A program made the position numbers and the translations under genes. A DNA stretch of 64,000 bases from Glandiceps talaboti (lineage: Eukaryota; Hemichordata; Enteropneusta; Spengelidae): positions 23,947,725 to 24,011,724 of the forward strand of contig NC_135555.1 of assembly GCF_964340395.1 (NCBI RefSeq), read 5' to 3'. How positions within the stretch are numbered: position 1 is the stretch's first letter; each line of letters opens with the position of its first letter. Positions 1-13,675 of the stretch are shown here, in pieces. The notes under the pieces are model-generated. The model had not been told where the DNA came from. It ran no database searches and saw only the letters and a list, made by a program, of their open reading frames with translations.

Positions 1-127
1 ACTCTATAAAAGATGAGTCTATAAAAGATGATATGAGGTGTCCTAGTATGTGAACAACTAAGAAACTCTATATAAGTTTAGAAACAACGTCACAACCATA
101 TGTATCATAAAGTACCACTTTTATTAC

Positions 128-640
<513 letters not shown>

Positions 641-913
641 CTGTTGCATTCCAACAATTATTGTGTATAGGAATGAAAATCTACGGAAGGGATTCAGTTT
701 AAATCTGGTTTGTCATGCATTACATTTCGTTTAATGTAAGGGTTAATTTGCATAAAAGACAGGTAGAAATTTGTCATCTAACAAATCATGTTACTGTTAG
801 GGAGGCTAACCGGTAATAACCCTAACAACCTAAGTTTAAATACAAACGACTATCTACTGTTCCAGTACAAATTTGATCCACTATGCAACAATATTGTCGT
901 ATTGAAGTCATAC

Positions 914-1084
914 CTTCCTGTAATTCCACGGTACAGTGAGTGCCTCTAGTCTGGTCCTCGTCATAGCCATCAGCACAATTAATGATTCCATCACATACAT
1001 GTTTAGATTTTATAGATTGAGGGCTACCAGTCGGACAGGCAAACTCGTCATTACCATTGGTGTCCAACAACTGTTTACCATTTG
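914..1084 (-). CDS. LDL-receptor class A domain exon of an unidentified secreted or membrane protein
   Basis: Minus strand, 171 bp, with an AG acceptor just before 1084 and a GTATGA donor just after 914. Both introns are phase 1, the symmetric class typical of shuffled extracellular domains. The translation contains NDEFACPTG, then HVCDGIINCADGYDED, then THC, which is the second half of an LDLa calcium-binding module with the acidic DGxxxCxDGxDE cluster. Only four of the usual six cysteines are present: Cys1 and Cys3, normally a disulfide pair, are both absent (Ser stands at the Cys3 site). A signal-peptide exon in compatible phase lies upstream at 7042-7109. The remaining exons (below 914) are outside the window, so the protein cannot be named. 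Confidence 0.75.
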
Positions 1085-1108
1085 CTATATGGTTGTATGG
1101 AAAATAAC

Positions 1109-1375
1109 TATATAACTCATATTTACAATAAACACATAACTCATATTTACAATAAATATACATGTATAACACATATTTACAATATATACGTAACATATAT
1201 TTACAATAAATACATAACATATATTTACAATAAATACATAACATATATTTACAATAACAATATAACTCATATTTACAATAAATACATAACACATATGTAC
1301 AACAAATACATAACTCATATTTACAATATATACATAACATATATTTACAATAAAAATATAATAAATTTATAACAC
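1109..1375. repeat. AT-rich minisatellite, about 24-bp unit
   Basis: Degenerate tandem copies of a unit containing ATATTTACAATAAATACATA, about eleven copies. It lies in the intron just upstream of the LDLa exon. Its open frames on both strands are repeat artefacts. Confidence 0.85.
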
Positions 1376-1390
1376 ATATCTTTTAAGGAA

Positions 1391-1392
<2 letters not shown>

Positions 1393-1465
<73 letters not shown>
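1393..1465. repeat. (TA)n microsatellite
   Basis: An uninterrupted TA run that borders the hammerhead-bearing fragment at 1466-1590. Confidence 0.95.
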
Positions 1466-1697
<232 letters not shown>

Positions 1698-1699
1698 CA

Positions 1700-3159
1700 A
1701 TATAGATTTTGTTGAAGGTGGCATATAAGCCCGATGCAATTGGAAGTATTCTTTCAAATACCTATTGTAACTCTAACAAAAACCCGTACTTCTGTGACAC
1801 ATAAAGCTTATTATATTTGTTGTGGAGCGAGAAACCTTTGTAGCAACTATTGAACATTACAGAATACATTATTGGTGTGGACTGCATGGCATATAATCAA
1901 GACAATATAATGTATACATTTTGATCGTCGTAAAACCACGGTCTCTTTTACTACATCGTCCATATACGCACGTAAGAAAAGGTAGACGAACTGTCACGGA
2001 ACAAATATCAGCTCTGGTTTGCGAGAATGTACATTTTACGTTCCAACATTTGATAAGATATTGTTATGTAAAACGTGACATGGTAGGTACAAGCTGTATC
2101 TGCACATAATACATACGTGTGTGTATTTATGGTAGTGTGATTACCTCCACCATGATAAAGCATTTTCATTCAAAACGTTGACGAATTTACTTATTATTAC
2201 ATATAAGTGTTGCACTCCTGTTAGTAGTATAATGATTACGGTTTATTGGCATTTTTTGTATATAACGTAGCATCTCTGACCCCCCCCCCATACTACCTTT
2301 GAAGACTCTATCTCAAACAACCCTATTGAACCACAGTAGACCCTGTACCACCCCATGGGGCCCTTACCCAGCATTTAGCGACAAAGAAACACATTGTTAG
2401 AACGTATTTTTATCATTTCCTTATATTGCAAATATACATGCAAAAAGATTATTTTTATGTATGACAATTTCCTTCACTATAAAGGTGGCAGTTTTAAATC
2501 ATTTTCAATTTGTGTTCGATCAGTAGGCCTAATCTATTAGTCAGACACAAGTTTCTTTCCTCAGTACTCGACATCTGTGAGTCACACAGTCTATGCATTG
2601 TGGAAGGTAAAAGGTTAAAATGTATTTACTGTTTACTAAGCCATCTGTTCCCATTGTAGTATTTGAATAGGCAGCAAAAGAAATGAGGACAATAACTCTT
2701 TACCAATACCAAATCAATGAAACTAACAAGGACAGGTACTCCTATATCATTGTACTACAACTTTAGCATCCTGTGTTAACACTATGAGCCAGCACAAGGC
2801 AACAATAAAAAAATGAACAGTAACAAAGTTACACGAAGAGGAGAGGGTTTTGCTACTTTTTTGTTGTTGTTTACTTTGTATTTTTCACAATGATATTTCT
2901 AAAGGAGTTACATACTTTGATTTAAATTCTAATGGTTTATTACAAACCTCTTAATAACAGCTGGTATATCTGCTTCACATACCCTGCTTCTAGTATATGT
3001 TAAAAGTTGCTTATAATTTGAATCTTTTTTTTTCTGGCAGTTTGAACTGTTCATTTATCATTGATTATTAGTTTTAACAGGGGACACACCAACTTATATC
3101 GTTGTCATTATTTAAAAAAGAAAATAAGACCAAAGTACCTGGGGCTCTTACATAATGGC
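1700..3159. other. no gene seen; probable intron of the LDLa gene
   Basis: AT-rich sequence between the LDLa exon and the 38-bp array. I see no exon-like open stretch with splice sites on either strand. A C-run is at 2280-2290. Confidence 0.5.
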
Positions 3160-4917
3160 GAATAATATAATATAATATCCACCAATAATATAATATAATG
3201 GAGAATAATATAATATAATGGAGAATAATATAATATAATGGAGAATAATATAATATCCACCAATAATATAATATAATGGAGAATAATATAATATCCACCA
3301 ATAATATAATATACTGGTGAATAATATGATATCCACCAATAATATAATGTAATGGAGAATAATATAATATCCACCAATAATATAATATAATGGAGAATAA
3401 TATAATATCCACCAATAATATAATATAATGGAGAATAATATAATATCCACCAATAATATAATATAATGGAGAATAATATAATATCCACCAATAATATAAT
3501 ATAATGGAGAATAATATAATATCCACCAATAATATAATATAATGGAGAATAATATAATATCCACCAATAATATAATATACTGGTGAATAATATGATATCC
3601 ACCAATAATATAATGTAATGGAGAATAATATAATATCCACCAATAATATAATATAATGGAGAGTAATATAATATCCACCAATAACATAATGTAATGGAGA
3701 ATAATATAATATCCACCAATAATATAATGTAATGGTGAATAATATAATATCCATCAATAATATAATGTAATGGAGAATAATATAATATCCATCAATAATA
3801 TAATGTAATGGTGAATAATATAATATCCATCAATAATATAATGTAATGGTGAATAATATAATATCCATCAATAATATAATGTAATGGTGAATAATATAAT
3901 ATCCACCAATAATATAATGTAATGGTGAATAATATAATATCCATCAATAATATAATGTAATGGAGAATAATATAATATCCACCAATAATATAATGTAATG
4001 GTGAATAATATAATATCCATCAATAATATAATGTAATGGAGAATAATATAATATCCACCAATAATATAATATAATGGTGAATAATATAATATCCACCAAT
4101 AATATAATGTAATGGTGAATAATATAATATCCACCAATAATATAATATAATGGAGAATAATATAATATCCACCAATAATATAATATAATGGAGAATAATA
4201 TAATATCCACCAATAATATAATATAATGGAGAATAATATAATATCCACCAATAGTATTATAATGGAGAATAATATAATATCCACCAATAATATAATATAA
4301 TGGAGAATAATATAATATCCACAAATAATATAATATAATGGAGAATAATATAATATCCACCAATAATATAATATAATGGAGAATAATATAATATCCACCA
4401 ATAATATAATGTAATGGAGAATAATATAATATCCACCAATAATATAATATAATGTAATGGAGAATAATATAATATCGACCAATAATATAATGTAATGGAG
4501 AATAATATAATATCCACCAATAATATAATATAATGTAATGGTGAATAATATAATATCCACCAATAATATAATATACTGGTGAATAATATGATATCCACCA
4601 ATAATATAATGTAATGGAGAATAATATAATATCCACCAATAATATAATATAATGTAATGGAGAATAATATAATATCGACCAATAATATAATGTAATGGAG
4701 AATAATATAATATCCACCAATAATATAATATAATGTAATGGTGAATAATATAATATCCACCAATAATATAATATACTGGTGAATAATATGATATCCACCA
4801 ATAATATAATGTAATGGAGAATAATATAATATCCACCAATAATATAATATAATGTAATGGAGAATAATATAATATCGACCAATAATATAATGTAATGGTG
4901 AATAATATAATATCCAT
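3160..4917. repeat. 38-bp minisatellite array, about 46 copies
   Basis: The unit is built from CCACCAATAATATAATATAA followed by TGGAGAATAATATAATAT. Variants include TGGTGAAT, ATCCATCA, ATCGACCA and a 5-bp expansion (ATAATGTAATGG) in the right half. Both strands stay open for hundreds of codons because the unit lacks stops in some frames. No coding role is supported. Confidence 0.95.
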
Positions 4918-4919
4918 CA

Positions 4920-6035
4920 TGAATAAAGATATCATTTTCATCATAATCATCATTAATATTAATTGTATTACTATGTTCCATTTCAAATGAAATATTACCA
5001 GGTTCTCCGAATAATGCATATTTTTCACTGACTAGGTGTTTGATAGTTAGGTAAGACAACTGGTTTTTAATTTAAATTTATGAACAAGCCCTTGATGGTT
5101 GCTTAATAGTCTATTAAGCATTTGATTTTATCCGTGGCAATTACATGTGATGTATACATATTTGTTACACCATTTCATTTCATGCCAATAGAGGCATCAG
5201 GGACATTTTAAATTTAATGCTCTCGAGCTCATCAACATCATCTAAATGTGTTAGTTTATTGATATGTCTCACTATTCTACTTCTACAGGTGCTCCTAGCA
5301 ATTCAACAGTTTCGCCTCTATGGAAGGTAGTGCCGTGTCTATTAGTTTTTATGTGTGAAATATATAGATACAACATGTCTTTTAAGACAATGTCTGTCTG
5401 CTTGCCTGTCTGTCTGTCTGTCTATGTGCATGCGTGAGTACGTGCGTGCGTGCGTGCGTGTCACTCCTCACTAAGGAATGCGATTATTGTGAATGTCATC
5501 TGTGTATGAATCTGTCGACTGAAAGTATTAGCACTAATCTCAATTGCTTTAGATCTGTTTCCTCTTTTCACGCCAAAAAACAACAAAAGGGAGTTGTGCC
5601 AACCCACAATCAAATGTACATAAAGAAAACATAATCACGTCCAGGCAGTTACCAATATAAACCTTTTATGACTTTGATGGAACAGCTGTAGTTTCTAACG
5701 GCGTAGGTGTATATATTAGTAACTTATAAAATATGTCGATGAAAATTAAAATTCTATGAAAGCAAAATTAATATCTTCATTTAGAAATTAAAGGATTGTC
5801 ATGTAGAGTACAAGATAGTTGCTTGTTTAATATGCATTCTGTCTTTCTTTTTTGTATTTGTATGATTTTTTTTGTATTTGTATGGGACATCTTAATGGCC
5901 TGGAAAGAACTGGTAACAACCTAACGAAGGCACTCTATTAATGGTGTGTTCACATTCACTTCCCATATCATGTCATGCTTTAAAACAGCAGGCCATTTTC
6001 AGCATGGTTGAACGCTTCCAACTAAAAAAAAACAA

Positions 6036-6077
<42 letters not shown>

Positions 6078-7041
6078 CTCCCCCGCCACACAAACCACCC
6101 AGGATTTATACCGGTACCCCCATTTTGACGAGATCGATAGTTCAATGTAGGATAAAAAACTAACACCCGACCCCCTTATAACTGAAAATGGCCTCAAACC
6201 ACACAATCAATTCAAATCAGTATGTAGTAGTATGTAATGCTGTGAATATAAAACCAGTATGTAGTGAGTAAATAAGTTCTTTTGCTGCCACTTTATTTTA
6301 CTGCCATGCATTGACTACACCAATAATTCTTCCATTTCTCAATTTGACATTTGTAAAAGGAATATTTGTATATAGGGATACAAAACACATCCATTAAAAG
6401 TAAAATCGATTTTGTAGGATGAGAACTAAAATGGCTCAACCCCCCCCCCCCACCCCAAAGTAAAATAATTTAGTTTTTTAATTTACATTGATCTCGCCCC
6501 TAAGGTGAGTACAAGTTACAAATATGAGTACGAGTCAAAACATTCAAAGCCACCAATGCTTTTCCCGTTTTTTTTCATAAATTATGTTTGTCTGGATATA
6601 AATTTATTATTCTCCAATACTTTCTTCATTCTGAGAGAAAATACTCATGACTTAGGGGTTTGCATGTCATTCCTCATATTTCACTCCATTCCATTCGTAT
6701 TTGCCTTAACTGAATGAAGATTGTGGATTATATCTAATTGTGTATACTATTCAGAAATTGTCATTTTCAAAACTAAAAAAAAAACCAGTTTTACAGAATT
6801 CTAAGTTCGCCCTTACAAAACTTTCCTATTCGTTTCTATTTCAATTTACACCAGAGGGTTGAAGGAAGGGTATGTACAAGATTTATCCAAGAATTGTAAT
6901 TTATGGTACCAGGTTTGAAATACACAAATCAAGATAAACACCACCTTATGGTGTTCGAAGACATTTCATCCCTGGCCTTAATAATAGAAAAGTAAAATAA
7001 CATGTTAAATATATGAACAACACGTATACATTCTTACGTAC
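4920..7041. other. no gene seen; intronic or intergenic sequence with scattered repeats
   Basis: Contains a TCTG/TGCG tract (5388-5460), a CA run (6035-6078) and a dispersed repeat (about 6130-6430) that is homologous to 47050-47345 and its duplicate at 48390-48680. No exon is recognised. Confidence 0.5.
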
Positions 7042-7109
7042 ATAGTTGGGCGGACATTGAAGTAGCCACCAAAACAGCGAAGATTAGTCGAGAAACCATA
7101 GTTTCGGAT
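7042..7109 (-). CDS. signal-peptide exon, likely 5' coding exon of the LDLa-domain gene
   Basis: Minus strand. A good acceptor (TTGTATTCCAG) precedes 7109. The ATG is at 7099-7097 and gives MVSRLIFAVLVATSMSAQL, a clear secretory signal peptide with a likely cleavage after SMSA. A GTACGT donor follows 7042 and leaves phase 1, which matches the phase-1 start of the LDLa exon at 1084. A second possible donor (GTAAGA) is 4 bp further on and gives phase 2. The acceptor means a non-coding first exon lies upstream. The link to the LDLa exon is inferred from strand, order and phase only. Confidence 0.55.
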
Positions 7110-7743
7110 CTGGAATACAACAGGAAATGAATGCATGCAATAAAAGTCACGTTTCTAAGTGATAGCTTATATCCTGTAAAGCTAAGCTAAGACAATGGTA
7201 AAATATTAACATACAGGATTAAAATAGATTACGTGATAGATCAGTATACAATTCACACAGATTGAACCATATGAACAAATACGTATGTTTGAAAGATAAT
7301 ATTAAGACCATAGCAGCTGTTGTTTTTTGCAACAGCTCGTCGCTTTTCTAACATTTGTTCACATCCCGCTTTCCATTTATATTCGAAACTAACACTAAAT
7401 TTGCATATTTAAAACATACATATTTTAACATTACTTCCACAACATGTCAATTCAAACTAAAAACACTCTAACACCGTTTTAGTGAGTAATTACCATAAAG
7501 GTGAGTTCAAAGTTTCCTGAAAGAACTTCTTAGGAAAGATAATACCAATTGACAGACAGATTAATAAAAATCATACATCGTCATGATGAGGATATATAAA
7601 ATTATAGTCAAGGTAGACGATAACCTGTTATGTATTTTGACTACAACGATTCAAATAACAGCACAGGTGGTTAAAGTAAATTACACACAATACAACGTAG
7701 TCTAGTTGTCAAGTTATCTATAAATTTTGCACTTTGAACAAAT

Positions 7744-8112
7744 TGGCCTAAAATAAAGACAATTGTTTGAATCCTATTACCCGACCACTCCTAGTTTTTC
7801 TTTTCACTGCCGACCCTAAACTTTTCTTTTTACGTATTCGAGAAAAAGAAATCGCGAAAATTATGAAATCTCGCGAGAAATAGTGGATGCGGAAACTGAC
7901 ATAAACTTAAAAGACAATATAAATCTGTTCTTCCAATATGTAATGGCTGTAGATATGATGAGAAGAAACCAATAACACAGACCATATAGAAAACAACGGG
8001 AAACAGAGCTACCTGAACTAGACACACACACGCAAAAATAGAATAAAAAATGTACCTACCATCCATTCTAAAATTGAGTGTAATCGGAACCATACAATTG
8101 TTTTAGGCCTTA
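7744..8112. mobile_element. MITE family A, copy 1
   Basis: About 370 bp with terminal inverted repeats beginning at an AGGCCTAAAA-type end and including TGGTTCCGATTAC. It shares internal sequence (CGTATTCGAGAAAAA; AAATAGTGGATG; GATGAGAAGAAACCAATAA) with copies at 15165-15402 and 19518-19894. It has no coding capacity and is a non-autonomous DNA transposon. Confidence 0.8.
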
Positions 8113-8532
8113 TATAATCATTAACATTTACAAAGACTTATTGTAGCCTATATTTTTTAGCTCCGTATCCCTTCACGCTTTCTAAATTTCGAAGAGAGAG
8201 AAAGATCTTACCGTATTCAAGTTTGCTGATGTACAGAGCGTTCGTTGAGTTTATGAATGACACCTGTGTCACTATATTTGTTTGAAAGTGATAATCATTC
8301 TCCTAATATAACTTATTATAGATAATCCGTCTGCTCTTCCATCAAATGAACTACATCCCCTGTGCATTACTAAATCACAGTAGTCACTAAATATATATGA
8401 GTGTGCTCATAGTACTGTTTCTATACATGGTTTCTCCTTATTAGATTTCTACACGTCTCTGCCTCTTTTCTCTTTCTGTTGATCTCCTCTTTGTGTCCTT
8501 CTCTCCCAGTTTCCGACGAGCACCTTCATTTC
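8113..8532. other. no gene seen
   Basis: Plain AT-rich sequence upstream of the signal-peptide exon. It could hold the promoter or non-coding first exon of the minus-strand LDLa gene, but nothing specific is visible. Confidence 0.4.
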
Positions 8533-8540
8533 TGTGTATG

Positions 8541-8572
<32 letters not shown>

Positions 8573-9020
8573 TGTATGTATGTATGTATGTATGTATGTA
8601 TGTATGTATGTATGTATGTATGTATGTGTGTATGTATGTATGTGTGTATGTATGTGTGTAAGTATGTATGTATGTATGTATGTATGTATGTATGTATGTA
8701 TGTATGTATGTATGTATGTATGCATGCATGCATGCATGCATGCATGTATGTATGTATGTATGTATGTATGTAACGTATGTATGTATGTATGTATGTATGT
8801 ATGTATGTATGTATGTATGTATGTATGTGTATGTGTGTGTGTGTATGTGTGTGTGTGTATGTATGTATGTATGTATGTATGTATGTATGTATGTATGCAT
8901 GTATGTATGTATGTATGTACGTACGTATACATGTGTGTGTATGTATGTGTGTATGTATGTATGTATGTATGTATGTATGTATGTATGTATGTATGTATGT
9001 ATGTATGTATGTATGTGCTC
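8533..9020. repeat. (GTAT)n microsatellite with TGCA and TG interruptions
   Basis: Almost 490 bp of TATG units with stretches of TGCATGCA and TGTGTG. The long open frames (CMYV or HTYI repeats) are artefacts. Confidence 0.95.
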
Positions 9021-10305
9021 ACATGCATTTAACTAGTTCGGGATAATTAACCCAATCGAGATAATCTTTTTGTAACCTGTTTGGGATAAATTACACTAAA
9101 CTCATGCGCACGAAAAAATATTCGACATGGCACACGTGGAAACAAGTATGAAAAACGCATTCTACTCTCAAAGACCTACACTACAGGAAAGCCAGGGATC
9201 GGACATAGGTTGTCGAGGACAATTTTCAGCACGACTTTTAGAGACTATTTATCGGAATTACGTACCTTAAGTTATAAATTTAAAATTTGATCAGAAGAAA
9301 ACATTGACTACATGTGGCTGAGTTAACGTTTTAGATTTTTGAAATCGTAATTTCCTGCTGTATTTATATTGACATCACTTACAGTGTCATTGAAAAAACA
9401 ACAACAAACACCTATTATACAGACCAAAATGTAACCAGGTTAACATATTAAAACCATACTGCATTTGTCGACCCGCCGTCGACAAATACCGTCGACAAAT
9501 ATTTGTCATTATTTATTTGTTCATCACTGAAACTTACAACGTGGAAGGCATTTAATGCTGGTACCTTTGATATCAACGCATGACATTTGCATTGTGAGTT
9601 AATCTGAACCAATGGGTCTATTCAGTATTCAATGGTATCCTTACATCACTATTTATTGAAAACGGTGACGAATTGACGTGATATTCAAATACCCGGTATT
9701 TCTTTTGTTTTAATTTTCAATAACATTTTGGCTTTTGAATTAATAGTATTATGCAGATGACATTTGGGCTACAGACACACAGTACTATGTGTACTCTGTA
9801 CATAATTCGTTTATATATGTTAATATCTAAATGACCCTCTGCCGCTGTATTAAAGGAAACACCGGCGTACACAGAGACTTTTGTTTCCATCATCCAGCGC
9901 AAGAAAATGGAGTTCATGCACACCAACATAATTCTACTAGTTCTAGTGAAGTATCCCGTCCCGAGCTGTCTGTCATCTAATTCTTGATATTGGTATAGGA
10001 ATTGTACATGTTCAAGTGATCGCTGTGACTGTATTCTTCGTCCATAGAGTTGACAACCACTTATTATTCATAGAATAATTTTGGTATGTTTTATTATTAA
10101 CTTCAACACGACTGACTAACGTCCTTTTATGACACTGTTGTATTCATCAATCAAGCTTCATATATAATATTTGTTGTTGACTAACTTCATGGATATTGGA
10201 TGTTATGATTAGATTGGTATTGCTGTTCATGGTAGAAAGCAGACAGACAGGCAATAAGACATATCTACGTTGTGTTATCACCACTTTACTATTCCGACCA
10301 TTTCC
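9021..10305. other. no coding sequence seen; upstream region of the DSEL gene
   Basis: Includes a cluster of GTCGAC palindromes at about 9465-9510 and the presumed promoter/5' UTR of the plus-strand gene at 10306. No specific promoter element is identifiable by eye. Confidence 0.4.
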
Positions 10306-13300
10306 ATGAATTCTAGACCAATGGCTTACGTTATTTTCGTGTTGTCAATCGTCGTATCCTCGACAATTACGTCCGCACAACCATCCCTTTATTTCGGTAT
10401 TAGGGACGTAAATGATCTACGTAGAAAAGCAGTAACAACTCATCGGAACATCGATATGTTACTAGAGGAGTCTGTGCGGACAATGCTTGCAGACCAAATA
10501 TATTACCTGCCACCATCAACAAACGAACAGTTCACTAGACCATCATTTTTGATCGAAAGGTACGGAAATAATTTGGCACCGTTAGCATTTTACTGTTTGC
10601 TACATCCAGAAAATGAGAGAGCTCTGGAATTTAGTTTATTGTACATGGACCGACTTTGTAAATTAACCAGTTGGTATGCAACCGATACGCCTGACAGTGT
10701 TCTACCAGTCTCACATACGCTGACAGGTTTTGCGTCTGCTTACGATTTTTTATATATTTATTTGGACGAGAATAGAAGACAAGACTATCTGCAGCGAATT
10801 CTAAATGAAACTGAAGTTTTTTACAAACAATCAATGTATCGTTGGTGGGGTCACTCTTATCTTCAAAATCATGTGGTGACAATATATGTGTCAATCCTTC
10901 ATGGAGCATTGGTTCTGAAAGAGCAAAACGTGACTACGTCAATGGCATGGTTGGACCGTGCAATTGCCCAATTGGAAAAGACCATGTTTCTTTTGAATCA
11001 GGTTGTTGATGGGTCTCTGACAGAAGGGGTGCATTACACATCATATACTTCACGATCATTAACCCAGTATGCATACCTAGCACGACGACACTGGGAAATT
11101 AACCACATGGGTGACGTTTGGTTTAGAAACCATTTCTGGTATTATTACTGTACTGTATTTCCTGGATTTCAACGAACAATAGGCGTTGCTGATGCCCATT
11201 TTGATTGGGGCTACGGACCAGAAAGTCAGTTGAGATTCTTAGATACATACGTCATGAGGACAGGATATGGAAATTGGTTAGCGAACCACATCAGAGGTAA
11301 TCGAAAGACTGGCATGTATGAGGCAGTATCCGAAGCTACATCTTCTGAGAAATGGTGCACTCTCCACACCGAATTTCTTTGGTATAACTCAAGCTTAATA
11401 GCTAAGAGCCCCTCCCAATACAAACAGCCACATCTTCATGTGTTCAACGATTGGGGTGTCGTCACATATACTGATGCTGGACCGGGGATCTCTAACCATT
11501 ACCCCACCTTCTTAGCTTTCAAGTCAGGGAAGATGCATGGACAAGCTGTCTTTGATGTTGTGAACCAAGGTATGTATAAAACCTGGGTCAGAGGTTGGAG
11601 CAGCTTTAACCCCGGCCATGAACATCCTGACCAAAATATGCTTATATTTGCACCAAACGGTAAACTTTTCATCACGGACTCGCTGTATAGTCCAAAATAT
11701 TCGTTTCTAAACAATGTGTTGATGTTTAGTGTAGCAGGTGATAAGAACGTGAATTCTTGCTTAGGACCGTGGGTAGGACAACTAGGAGAGTGCTCAAAAT
11801 GGCTAACATGGAATGAACCAAATGTCAGGAACAATGGAGGCGAGATCATAACTGCAAAACTGACAGCTAAAGGACTTCATATTAGTGGAGAGGCTGTTGA
11901 TTCTTATGATTCAACACTCGGATTGAAAAGTGTTTATCGTAATATTCTCCTGATTAATTCCGACCTGCTCCTCGTTCTTGATCATGTTGAATTAAAAGAT
12001 TACAGTAATGTGAAAATGTGTAGTGCTTATTTTCATAACAAAGACAATCCTTTCCATGAAACTATCCGAGAGAATTCAGATGATTTCCTACAAGCGAATG
12101 CCCAAGTAACCATTGATAACGAACGATACAATGTGTATTGGCAGGCAGATAGTGAAAAGCAGGAATACCAACTTCAATCTAAGCAGTACTGGTCCGCCTA
12201 TACCAATCGTTCTACTAACTTTGTCAATATAACTTTTAGTTTACGAAAGAAAACCAGGATTGTATATGCATTTTCGTCACCAAAATTAAAAGTGCAAAAT
12301 CTTGAGTTTCTAGAGCTCAGAGAAGATTCTGTGGATATCTTACTACGTACCGACAAGGCCACACACAAGGCGACCGTTGTTACAACTTATAATAATCCAT
12401 TGATCCGAGCAAGAGAATTGGGGTTTCCTGGATATGCTAGCTTGAAAAGTATGAAGCAGTACACCCTTGGTAAGAATTCTGACAGAAAGACAGGCACATA
12501 TATAAAGGATAGCTATAGCAAAACACTGCAAAAGCGGAATATGGATGATGACAGTTCTGGAATGGAGCCGACCATCACGAGGACCATTAAATATGCTCTA
12601 CTTGTTGGCGGTGTCATAGCTTTGATAAGAAAATTGAATCTGAAGAGAAAGGGGATCTATGGCGCTCGTTTCACAAATCGTAACTTTCTTATGTTCAATT
12701 ATCTTTTATGTGCCATACTAATGGCTGTACTGTTTGTCATTTATGTGCACATGTCGCAATATCATGAACCGATAATGAGTTACCAACGAGTGTTACAGTC
12801 TCGAACTGAAAACCGATCAGATACTAGAGCAGCTACTATTACATCACTATCATTGCTTAAACAGCTTCAAAAGATTATTATAACTGCTCTGCCCTTTTCT
12901 GGGACTGAAGTTGTTAGTCAAATGTTTATCCACAACCCAGATTTTGTATATATGCAGCTTTTAACAGATGATTATGTCAACCATCGTCAATCAATAAAGA
13001 ATGACTCACTCCATTCTCCGAGAAAATCTGCAGTAAAAGATGATTTACTTGCATCGTGGCTGACACAAGTGTTAGAACACAAAACCGTTATTGCTGATAG
13101 ATGTAATGAGAGTTTAACTCAGGTAACTACAAGTAAAAGATTTCCTAGAGGACAAGTGTATGAAACTCCTCCTCTTAAATATCTAAGGGAAATTTTAAAC
13201 TCATCCTTCCTAAGTGCAAAAGACAAGAACTATAGAACGTACGACAGAGATATGTTGTGCAGACACGCTGAAAAATTCCCTAACGCTCTCCAAGTAATTA

Positions 13301-13675
13301 ACTACGATGATGCCAATTGGACAATGTGGATGTCGAGGTTACATGATAGATTTGGATCGTCTCTCCGTGTCGTTTATATTGTGTGTGATCCTAGAAATTG
13401 GGTTGTAAATGTGAGGGCATTGTTCCAGTACCGAAATCTAGCCTCATTGAGGCAAATATATCTATCGGGTTTTAACATTCAATCTTCTGATATGCTTCAA
13501 AAGATGGCAACCGAACCCGATTTTCATAAAATACTTGCTCGTTTATGGCTATCCTATACTTTAAAAGCTTTGCAGTATTTTCAAAATGTGAAGACTGAAA
13601 ATATTGAGATTATTTCTTGGGAAGAAATAATCAGAAGACCATCAACGATAATCAAGAGGGTATACAACTTTACAG
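10306..13675 (+). CDS. DSEL: DSEL coding exon 1 (epimerase, membrane segments, most of sulfotransferase-like domain)
   Basis: Ends at TTTACAG|GTAAAT and leaves phase 1. Reading through the donor meets a stop two codons later, so splicing is required for the C-terminus. Confidence 0.92.

Noticed and set aside
3074-5059. 200-390 aa open frames on the minus strand
   Set aside because: They come from the 38-bp AT-rich minisatellite and exist in several frames at once.
8441-9046. Overlapping long frames of CMYV or HTYI repeats
   Set aside because: They are translations of (GTAT)n; no splice sites, no composition of a real protein.
11499-11849. Antisense frames within the DSEL exon
   Set aside because: Shadows of the strongly supported plus-strand gene; no family similarity.
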